Below are positions 1 through 6,294 of a DNA stretch of 6,989 nt, one piece after another (position 1 is the stretch's first letter; each line of letters opens with the position of its first letter). A program made the position numbers and the translations under genes. Under the pieces are notes generated by a model. That model was not told where the DNA came from. It saw nothing but the letters and a program-made list of their open reading frames with translations, and searched no databases. The stretch covers positions 1 to 6,989 of the forward strand of contig DAIMYJ010000128.1 of the NCBI GenBank assembly GCA_036734545.1. The letters run 5' to 3'. Source of the DNA: UBA7236 sp036734545 (GTDB lineage: Bacteria > Bacteroidota > Bacteroidia > Chitinophagales > BACL12).

Positions 1-543
1 ACCACAGTGCAGGTCAATCCGAATCCGAACGCCAACATCAGTGCACCGAATGGTACCAGCTTGTGTGCAACAGTTAAATTGAAGGCCAGCTATGATCCTT
101 CATTTACATGGCAATGGCGCAATGGCGGAGTGCCTATCCCGGGTGCTACCGGCTACCTGTACTTCCCGACCATACCGGGAACCTATAGCTGCACCGTCAC
201 CAATGCATTCGGTTGTTCTCGCACAACAGCGACCATTACGGTAACTGCATGTAAGGAGGGTGAGGAAACGACCGCGGCGGTACAGGAAACCTTCGAACTG
301 TATCCAAACCCGGCAGAGAGCGAGTTCATGCTGGATATGGAACTGAACACCACCGAGCGCGACGCCCAGGTGATCATCCTGAACATGGTAGGCGCTCAGG
401 TATACGCCGGAACGGTAGGCATCGATAATGGAACGATCTATCAGTCCATCCACCTCGATGACACTACACCATCCGGTATGTATATCGTAAAAGTACTGGT
501 GGCAGATAAAGAATACACGAAGCAACTGGTGATACAGAAATAA
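1..543 (+). CDS. 3' end of a T9SS-secreted protein with Ig-like domain(s) and a type A sorting domain (5' end outside window)
   Basis: The frame is open from the first base, so the start lies upstream; the GTG at 7 is an internal Val codon. The visible 180 residues begin with the tail of what looks like a preceding Ig-like domain (TTVQVNPNP). An Ig-like domain follows at about residues 12-83, with a Trp core (TWQWRNGG), the segment PGATGYLYFP and the closing strand GTYSCTVTNAFGCS. A short linker (ACKEGEE) leads to the T9SS type A sorting domain at about 93-180, recognised by LYPNPA at residues 100-105, the central strand with VGAQVYAG, the SGMYIVKV strand and the end TKQLVIQK. In this family the C-terminal domain directs export through the outer membrane and is then removed or replaced by a surface anchor. 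The Ig-like/linker/sorting block is clearly homologous to the ends of the two genes downstream, so this is probably another member of the same array. The N-terminal domains and binding partner cannot be seen. Confidence 0.9.
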   Translation, partial: TTVQVNPNPNANISAPNGTSLCATVKLKASYDPSFTWQWRNGGVPIPGATGYLYFPTIPGTYSCTVTNAFGCSRTTATITVTACKEGEETTAAVQETFELYPNPAESEFMLDMELNTTERDAQVIILNMVGAQVYAGTVGIDNGTIYQSIHLDDTTPSGMYIVKVLVADKEYTKQLVIQK

Positions 544-566
544 ACCGGCTTCCGGTAACCATATCG

Positions 567-601
567 ATCCCGCATTCCGCAAGGAGTGCGGGATTTTTTT
601 T
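567..601 (+). terminator. Rho-independent terminator after the first gene
   Basis: A 12-bp stem (567-578 with 583-594, containing one G-T wobble) encloses a GCAA tetraloop and is followed at once by a run of T (594-601). It starts 23 bases after the stop codon at 541-543. This is a strong intrinsic terminator and separates transcription of the first gene from the second. Confidence 0.9.
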
Positions 602-656
602 GAGGATCGGAACGCCAATTTCCTTTCCTAAGCCCGGCGGGAGAGGTTTGTTTTAT

Positions 657-664
657 TACCTTTA
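657..664 (+). promoter_or_regulatory. Possible Bacteroidota -7 element for the 686 gene
   Basis: TACCTTTA matches TAnnTTTG at all fixed positions but the last and lies 21 bases before the ATG at 686, just after the upstream terminator, where a promoter is expected. No TTG-type -33 element is visible at the usual distance, so the call is weak. The alternative is GAGGTTTG at 643-650, which lacks the initial T. Confidence 0.3.
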
Positions 665-685
665 TAGGCTAAACAATATCCCGTT

Positions 686-3409
686 ATGGCACTCAGGCAA
701 ACGATACGCACACTCATTTTGGCGGTTATGGCCATTGGTATACACCTCCATGCCCAGGCTCAGGTGAATCTATTGACACAAGGGTTTGAAACACTCCCAT
801 TCCCCCCTGCCGGTTGGTCAAATGTACGAATGACCGGCCCCACCCTCCCGGGCAACTGGTCAAGGATCATGAACGGTATTTATCCCGTGCAAACACCCAA
901 AACCGGTGCCTATCAGATGCGATATAATTCGCACAATTTCCTGGCCGGAACTTCAGGCGAAATGCGCACCTCCATATTGAATTTTACCACGGAAGGAACA
1001 TATACCGTCAGCTTCTGGATGTATCGCGACAACTGGGTGGCTGCCGATAAACTCGAGGTGTTCGTGAATACTGCACAAACCAGTGTGGGCGGAACACTCC
1101 TTGGAACCATCAACCGAGATCGCGCACAATCACCGGCCGTGCCTGCCAACGGATGGTATCAATATACTTTTACCATACCGGGTTCTTTCAATACGGCTAC
1201 CAACTATATCATATTCAAAGCTACCTCCGCATTCGGTAATGACATTTATGTGGATGATATCTCTGTCGACCGCCTCGCTCCGGCAGCACCCGGCTGTGTG
1301 GCAGGCTTTGCACCGGCATCCGGTACAACCGGTGCCTGCGTGAATCAAAGTATTACCTGGGATATCGTGCCGCTGGCTGCAGGATACAAACTGACCATGG
1401 GCAACAATGCGCCTAATTATAATAACGTGGCGAATAACATCGATCTGGGTGTGGCGCTGAGTTATTCCACCTTCCTTTCTCCGTCAACTACCTACAACTG
1501 GAAGATCACGCCTTATAATATCTATGGGGAAGCCGTTGGTTGTATGTTCAATAATTTCACTACAGGAACTTCTACATGCTATTGTATTCCGGTGTATCTC
1601 GATGGCTCCTGCGGATCGGAAGACTTCATTGATGACTTCAGTACCACCGGCGGCGCCACCAATATCACAAACAATAATTCAGGCTGCACCACAGCCCCGA
1701 ATAATTATAATTTTTTCAGTGCGCAGACAGTAACAGCACAACAGGGCAACAGCTTTAATGTGAGCATGCAGTGTGGCACCGAATTCGCTGAAGGGTTCGC
1801 GATCTGGATCGATTGGAATATCGATGGAGATTTTGCCGATGCAGGTGAATATGTATTCAACTCAGGCGTGGCTACACTGGCCGTGGTGAACGGCAGCGTG
1901 ACCGTGCCCTTTACAGCCGTTCCCGGAACTACCCGCATGCGTGTGCGTTGCGCGTATAATTATGTGCCCACCGCAGAAACATTTTGCACCACCTTCAGTG
2001 AAGGTGAAACGGAGGATTATAACATGGTGGTCACACCCTGCCCCGCAGTTACCTATTACGCGGATGCCGATGGCGATAGCTTTGGCAACCCTGGTGCAGC
2101 GGTAAGCTCCTGCACCGGAGCACCCGCCGGTTATGTGCTTAACAATACCGATTGTAACGACGCCTCCGCTGTTTCTTATCCCGGCGGTACGGAAGTGTGC
2201 AACAGCTTTGATGATGATTGTGATGGGCTTACCGACGAAGGATTGACCTTCCTGAATTATTATGTGGATGCAGATGGAGATGGATTTGGCAGTACAGTTG
2301 CCGCCCCGGTAAGCGCATGCGCCGCACCTGTAGGTTTCGTATTGAACAATACCGATTGTAATGATGCCAACGCATCCGTTAAACCCGGTGCACCGGAAGT
2401 GTGTAACACACTTGATGATGATTGTGATGGTAGCACCGATGAAGGTATTCCGGTGACCACCTATTATGCTGATGCGGATGGCGACACCTTCGGAAATAAT
2501 GCCGTGAATACCACCACCTGTGGAGCAGCACCGACCGGTTACGTTGCCAATAACACCGATTGTAACGATGCCAACGCAGCCATCCGCCCGGGTGCTACCG
2601 AGATCTGTAACAGCCTGGACGATGATTGCGATGTGACCGTGGATGAAGGCGTTATCATCGCCTCCATATCCGCAGGCGGACCTACAACTTTCTGTAAAGG
2701 ACTAAATGTGGTCCTGTCGGCCAACACCGGCGCCGGATTTACCTACCAATGGCAGCGTAACGGCGCCAATATCGCCGGTGCTACCAACTCCAGCTTTACA
2801 GCCTCTCAAAGTGGTAATTATGCCGTGCGCGTTACCATCCCCGGCGGGTGCTTCAATCTTTCGCCGACCACCGCAGTGACAGTCCTGGCTTCGCCGGCGG
2901 CAACGATCACCGCAACGATGGGTACTGACCTGTGCGGGTTTGCCAGTCTGGAACTCCGTGCTAACAATGGTGTGGGATTCAGTTGGCAGTGGATACGCAA
3001 TGGCGGTGATGTAGCCGGAGCTACGTCACGGTTCTATTATCCAACGCTTACCGGTAACTACCGAGTGCGTGTAACCAATGCCTCCGGCTGTTCCAAGACC
3101 TCATCCACCACGGTAATCACTAAAACATGTCGGGAAGGCTCTGTAACGGAGGCTGCCCTCCAACTGTTCCCGAACCCTGCCGGAGATAGGGTAATGCTGC
3201 AACTCGATGGTGCAGATGCCGGGCTGACCGTTGCCGATTGCCGTATCATTGATGCGCTGGGCAGGATCGTGTATACCGGCCGGTTTGCGCTTGCATCCGG
3301 AAGCCTGGCAGAATCACTGGATGTGCATGACTGGGCGCCCGGAATGTATCAGGTGCAACTGGTGGTAGGAAATACCATATTGACCAGTCAGCTGATGGTG
3401 ACCCGGTAA
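686..3409 (+). CDS. Secreted multidomain surface protein: choice-of-anchor J-like, FN3-like, GEVED, three MopE repeats, two Ig-like domains, T9SS sorting domain
   Basis: This complete 907-residue protein starts with a Sec signal peptide (about 1-25; hydrophobic LILAVMAIGI, likely AQA|Q cleavage). Domains in order: a beta-sandwich resembling choice-of-anchor J/cleaved adhesin (about 27-196, SFWMYRD and DIYVDDISV strands); a fibronectin III-like domain (about 203-295); a GEVED domain (about 298-450, WIDWNIDGDF at 374-383 and the signature GETEDY at 440-445); three MopE-type repeats (457-655); two Ig-like domains (about 656-734 and 735-815); and a T9SS type A sorting domain (about 822-907, LFPNPA at 827-832, GMYQVQLV near the end). 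Each MopE repeat has a DADGD calcium-loop-like motif, DCND and a DDDCD core. The third diverges after the core (DCDVTVDEG). No catalytic motif is seen. The protein is probably exported to the cell surface and may act in adhesion or binding, which is inference from domains. The start is chosen because it gives the signal peptide directly; no Shine-Dalgarno sequence precedes it, as is usual in this phylum. Terminators on both sides suggest its own transcript. Confidence 0.95.
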   Translation: MALRQTIRTLILAVMAIGIHLHAQAQVNLLTQGFETLPFPPAGWSNVRMTGPTLPGNWSRIMNGIYPVQTPKTGAYQMRYNSHNFLAGTSGEMRTSILNFTTEGTYTVSFWMYRDNWVAADKLEVFVNTAQTSVGGTLLGTINRDRAQSPAVPANGWYQYTFTIPGSFNTATNYIIFKATSAFGNDIYVDDISVDRLAPAAPGCVAGFAPASGTTGACVNQSITWDIVPLAAGYKLTMGNNAPNYNNVANNIDLGVALSYSTFLSPSTTYNWKITPYNIYGEAVGCMFNNFTTGTSTCYCIPVYLDGSCGSEDFIDDFSTTGGATNITNNNSGCTTAPNNYNFFSAQTVTAQQGNSFNVSMQCGTEFAEGFAIWIDWNIDGDFADAGEYVFNSGVATLAVVNGSVTVPFTAVPGTTRMRVRCAYNYVPTAETFCTTFSEGETEDYNMVVTPCPAVTYYADADGDSFGNPGAAVSSCTGAPAGYVLNNTDCNDASAVSYPGGTEVCNSFDDDCDGLTDEGLTFLNYYVDADGDGFGSTVAAPVSACAAPVGFVLNNTDCNDANASVKPGAPEVCNTLDDDCDGSTDEGIPVTTYYADADGDTFGNNAVNTTTCGAAPTGYVANNTDCNDANAAIRPGATEICNSLDDDCDVTVDEGVIIASISAGGPTTFCKGLNVVLSANTGAGFTYQWQRNGANIAGATNSSFTASQSGNYAVRVTIPGGCFNLSPTTAVTVLASPAATITATMGTDLCGFASLELRANNGVGFSWQWIRNGGDVAGATSRFYYPTLTGNYRVRVTNASGCSKTSSTTVITKTCREGSVTEAALQLFPNPAGDRVMLQLDGADAGLTVADCRIIDALGRIVYTGRFALASGSLAESLDVHDWAPGMYQVQLVVGNTILTSQLMVTR
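2054..2650 (+). repeat. Three tandem in-frame MopE-type repeats with a 204-bp period
   Basis: The repeats begin at 2054, 2258 and 2462, exactly 204 bp (68 codons) apart, each opening with Tyr-Tyr and the acidic DADGD loop. DCND cysteines fall at residues 490, 558 and 626, the CN cysteines at 505, 573 and 641, and the DDDC cysteines at 512, 580 and 648, all exactly in register. A fourth cysteine (476, 545, 612) shifts by one in the second copy. Copies 1 and 2 still share an identical 17-base stretch at 2210-2226 and 2414-2430. The motif family is described as putative metal binding; which metal it binds here is unknown. Confidence 0.93.
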
Positions 3410-3435
3410 ACTATAGAAAAACCATACAACGCCGG

Positions 3436-3477
3436 AGCGGTTCTGTGCATCCTATAGTGCAGAACCGCTTCTGTTTA
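3436..3477 (+). terminator. Hairpin after the 686 gene, probable weak terminator
   Basis: AGCGGTTCTG (3436-3445) pairs perfectly with CAGAACCGCT (3460-3469) over a 14-base loop, 26 bases beyond the stop. The tail TTCTGTTTA is T-rich but interrupted, so termination may be partial. It is the only strong inverted repeat between the two genes. Confidence 0.6.
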
Positions 3478-3489
3478 GGCGCGGTACCT

Positions 3490-3497
3490 TAACTTTG
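3490..3497 (+). promoter_or_regulatory. Bacteroidota-type -7 promoter element for the 3532 gene
   Basis: TAACTTTG is a full match to the Bacteroidota -7 consensus TAnnTTTG. It ends 34 bases before the ATG at 3532, which would give a short leader of about 25-30 bases. No clear TTG-type -33 element lies at the expected spacing, where the downstream arm of the preceding hairpin sits. The call rests on the -7 match and its position. Confidence 0.55.
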
Positions 3498-3531
3498 TAG
3501 TCCATTTCAGGCCATTTATATATTATATTTC

Positions 3532-5740
3532 ATGAAAAAACTATCCTTCCCAGGCAAAACACAGTGGCTCATAGCTACGCTGCTCCTTATCCTCACCGCC
3601 GGTTCTACCGCGCGTGCTCAGGTAACACTTATCGACCAGCCATTCGACTTTCCGGCTGTTTTTCCGCCGATCGGCTGGCTGAACACTAAAGTGGCCGGCA
3701 CCGGCGCCCCCGGAACATGGTCGCGCGTCACCACCGGTGGCTCACCCGTTCAGGAACCTTACTCCGACCCGGCTGAGGCAAAGTTCAATTCCTATTTCTA
3801 TGCCTCCGGTACCGCGGCCGACCTGGTTACGCCTGCCATGGACTTCACCATTGCCGGCACGCATATGGTTTCCTTCTGGATGTACCGCGATCCGGGTGTG
3901 GGAACAGATAAAGTGGAAGTATATGTAAATACCACTCCCGCATCTGCCGGTGGTACCCTCATCGGGACCGTGAACAGAAGGCAAACACTTACACCCATAG
4001 AAGCGGCTGAAGGTTGGTATAATTATACCTTCGCCATTCCCACCACTTTTAATACAGCCACGAATTATGTGATCTTCAAAGCGATCTCCGGATATGGCTA
4101 TAATATGTATATCGATAACGTGCTCATCTACCGTGATGCTATCGTGGCCCCGCCATCCTGCCTCGCTACCGTTTCTCCCGTTGATAACGCTGCAGGCGTT
4201 TGTCCGAACGTGACACTCAGTTGGGATATCGTGCCGTATGCCACCGGTTATCGTCTGTCACTGGGCGATAACGCCCCGAATTATAACAATGTGGCCAATA
4301 ACATTGACCTCGGTAACACGCTGAGCTATTCCGCGCTGCTCAATACCGGCTCTACTTATAAATGGAGGTTGAGACCCTATAATGCATCAGGAACCGCCAC
4401 CGGCTGCGCCAACAATACCTTTACCACTGCCGCAGCACCNNNNNNNNNNNNNNNNNNNNNNNNNNNNNNNNNNNNNNNNNNNNNNNNNNNNNNNNNNNNN
4501 NNNNNNNNNNNNNNNNNNNNNNNNNNNNNNNNNNNNNNNTACGATCTGGATCGACTGGAACCGCGACGGTGATTTCGCCGATGCAGATGAAACCGTGTTC
4601 AGCTCAGCAGCACCCACCACTGCACTGGTGACCGGCACGATCAACGTACCGGCCACTGCTCCGCTGGGAACTACCAGATTGCGTGTGCGCGCATTCTACA
4701 ATGATGTGCCCGATGCGAATATGTATTGCGACCTGTGGAACGAAGGCGAAACAGAAGATTATAATATTCAGGTCACCACCTGCACCTTTGTTACCTATTA
4801 TCAGGATGCCGATGGTGATGGTTTCGGCAATAACGCAGTAACTACCACCAGTTGCACAGGAGTGCCGGCCGGCTATGCAGCGAATAACACCGATTGCAAC
4901 GATGCAGCCGGAACGATCTATCCCGGAGCACCTGAATTGTGCAACGGTATCGATGAGAACTGTAACGGCCTGATGGATGACAACGCAGCGACAGCCGTGA
5001 TCACCCCCTCAGGACCAACCACCGTATGTAAGGGAACCAGCCTGATACTCTATGCCAACACCGGCGCCGGATTTACCTATCAGTGGAGGCGCAATGGAGC
5101 CAATCTCGCAGGAGCTACGGCATCCTCCTATAACATCACCAAGTCCGGTAACTATTCAGTAGTGGTTACAGTACCCGGAGGATGCAATGCTACCTCGGCT
5201 ACCACTACCTGTACCGTGAATGCCAATCCTACGGCTACCATCTCCACACCGGAAGGCACTAACCTGTGCGGACTGCCTGATCTGGATCTCGTGGCCAACA
5301 ATGGTGTGGGCTTCACCTATATCTGGTACAAGAATGGAGTGATCATCCCGGGAGCAACTACACAGATCTATGCGGCCAATTCAATAGGCGACTATCGTGT
5401 TAAAGTGACCAACGCCGCAGGCTGCTCCAAAACATCTGCGATCAGAACGGTGACCACAACGTGCAAAACCGGAGAAACCGCGGCCGAGTTCGCCCTCTAC
5501 CCGAACCCCGCAAACGACCAGGTCACTATCCACCTCACCCTGCAGGATGGCACCAATGAACAGGTATACTGGTATGTTACTGATGTGACCGCTCAGGTGG
5601 TGCTCAACGGTATGGCCAATGCAGGTAGCGGAGGATTTACCCAAACCCTCGACATCTCACAACTGGCTGACGGCGTATACCATGTGGTCCTCGATCATGG
5701 CGGCAACCGATACCATAAGGAGCTGATCATCATAAAGTGA
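3532..5740 (+). CDS. Secreted multidomain surface protein, paralogue of the 686 gene, interrupted by an assembly gap
   Basis: The visible N-terminal part (3532-4439, 302 residues) has a signal peptide (hydrophobic LIATLLLILTAG, likely ARA|Q cleavage after residue 29), a choice-of-anchor J-like beta-sandwich (about 31-200, SFWMYRD and NMYIDNVLIY) and an FN3-like domain (about 208-300). After 100 Ns the correct frame resumes at 4541 (TIWIDWNRDGDF), in the second half of a GEVED domain with GETEDY at 4745-4762. Then come one MopE repeat (4796 to about 4984; DADGDGFG, DCND, DENCNG), two Ig-like domains (about 4988-5238 and 5239-5463) and a T9SS type A sorting domain (LYPNPA at 5495-5512, ending HKELIIIK). 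Aligned to gene 686, about 74 residues are missing, so the full protein should be near 776 residues. The frames on the two sides differ only because the N run is a placeholder; reading through it gives false ORFs. Role: probable surface-exposed binding or adhesion protein, inferred from domains. Confidence 0.88.
4440..4539. other. Assembly gap of exactly 100 Ns inside the 3532 gene
   Basis: The run is 100 bases, a common scaffolding placeholder for unknown length. The flanks align to the 686 protein at residue 297 on the left and 372 on the right, so the true gap should be close to 222 bp. It must be a multiple of three if the gene is intact. The missing DNA would encode the start of the GEVED domain. 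Confidence 0.95.
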
Positions 5741-5751
5741 TCTGACCTATC

Positions 5752-5796
5752 AAAAAAAAAAGGCGGAACTGTAATGGATACAGTTCCGCCTTTTTT
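5752..5796 (+). terminator. Strong, possibly bidirectional, intrinsic terminator after the 3532 gene
   Basis: GGCGGAACTGTA (5762-5773) pairs perfectly with TACAGTTCCGCC (5779-5790) around a 5-base loop. The stem is flanked by ten A on the left (5752-5761) and six T on the right (5791-5796), so A-T pairing can extend it and it can work on either strand. It lies 11 bases after the stop codon. Confidence 0.95.
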
Positions 5797-6294
5797 ATTT
5801 AATATGTGACACCAAATTGCGCCCATTTATTTAATGCTTAAGCCTCGTAATCCACTAATTACAATGATTTATGGTGTTTGTTTTATGGTTAAATGTGACA
5901 TGTTTGGAACGGCTAGTAGGTAACCGTGCATTGTTTTGCCCTGTAGATTGATGTAATATTGGTTGACATATAAAGGCAGCTCCTCGGCCCTTTGATGATT
6001 GGATCGCCCCATGAAACAATTGATCAGAACAACCCGCCTTATGGATGCGTGTTACCCGACACGCTTCAGAGGATCACAGCAACCGATGCGGCCAATACGC
6101 AATAGGTAGCGAACGTGATCTGAGTGATACATGTCAAACAACTATGTTTGCTGTGTGCTGCCTTTGGAATGCATGGAAAGAATGAACCGATGGCCGCCGA
6201 TCGAGGTCCAAAAACCACGATACAACGTATATTTAAAAACACGCGTCTTTAGAACTAATCACCAATTAATATTCATTCACTTAAAAATGCGCTT
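5797..6294. other. About 500 bases without a convincing gene
   Basis: No ORF with coding features is visible here, and no tRNA-like fold was recognised. The ends are A+T-rich (5797-5975 and about 6220-6294), while the middle (about 5976-6215) is more mixed. Small structures are present: a hairpin with 6-bp arms at 6047-6064 (GCGTGT/ACACGC), a perfect 6-bp inverted repeat at 6135-6150, and two copies of ATGTGACA at 5804-5811 and 5893-5900. TATATTTA at 6228-6235 is a one-mismatch -7 element for the gene at 6295. The stretch may be a long regulated leader, a small RNA locus or decayed sequence; the sequence does not decide between these. Confidence 0.6.
6135..6150. promoter_or_regulatory. Inverted repeat overlapping a TAnnTTTG element; possible operator/promoter
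   Basis: CAAACA (6135-6140) and TGTTTG (6145-6150) form a perfect inverted repeat with a 4-base spacer. TATGTTTG at 6143-6150 is a full match to the Bacteroidota -7 consensus. The overlap would fit a repressor site, or simply a chance palindrome around the promoter-like word. It lies 144 bases before the start at 6295, and no -33 element is evident. Confidence 0.25.

Noticed and set aside
7..9. GTG start codon for the first gene
   Set aside because: The frame is open upstream to the window edge, and the residues there belong to the strand of a preceding Ig-like domain. No signal peptide follows.
100..618. 172-codon reverse-strand ORF over the first gene and its terminator
   Set aside because: It is antisense to a clearly recognisable Ig-like/T9SS coding region, crosses a strong terminator and shows no domain pattern of its own. 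It is a shadow of codon bias in the real gene.
2054..2650. CRISPR-like or satellite interpretation of the 204-bp repeats
   Set aside because: The units are coding, in frame and too long and diverged for CRISPR. They match known MopE-type protein repeats.
4382..4439. Start of a gene at 4382 left of the gap
   Set aside because: That frame (MHQEPPPAAP) is an out-of-frame reading of the FN3-like domain end. It joins the true downstream frame only because the Ns have an arbitrary length.
4540..4572. End of the 3532 gene at 4572 (YDLDRLEPRR)
   Set aside because: It is a wrong-frame reading to the right of the gap. The GEVED sequence TIWIDWNRDGDF in the next frame continues through to 5740.
6011..6109. 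Small ORF of 32 codons (begins MKQLIRTTRL, basic, ends at TAG 6107-6109) in the long intergenic stretch
   Set aside because: It has no promoter or ribosome-binding support and no recognisable similarity. An ORF of this size is expected by chance, and it overlaps a hairpin at 6047-6064.
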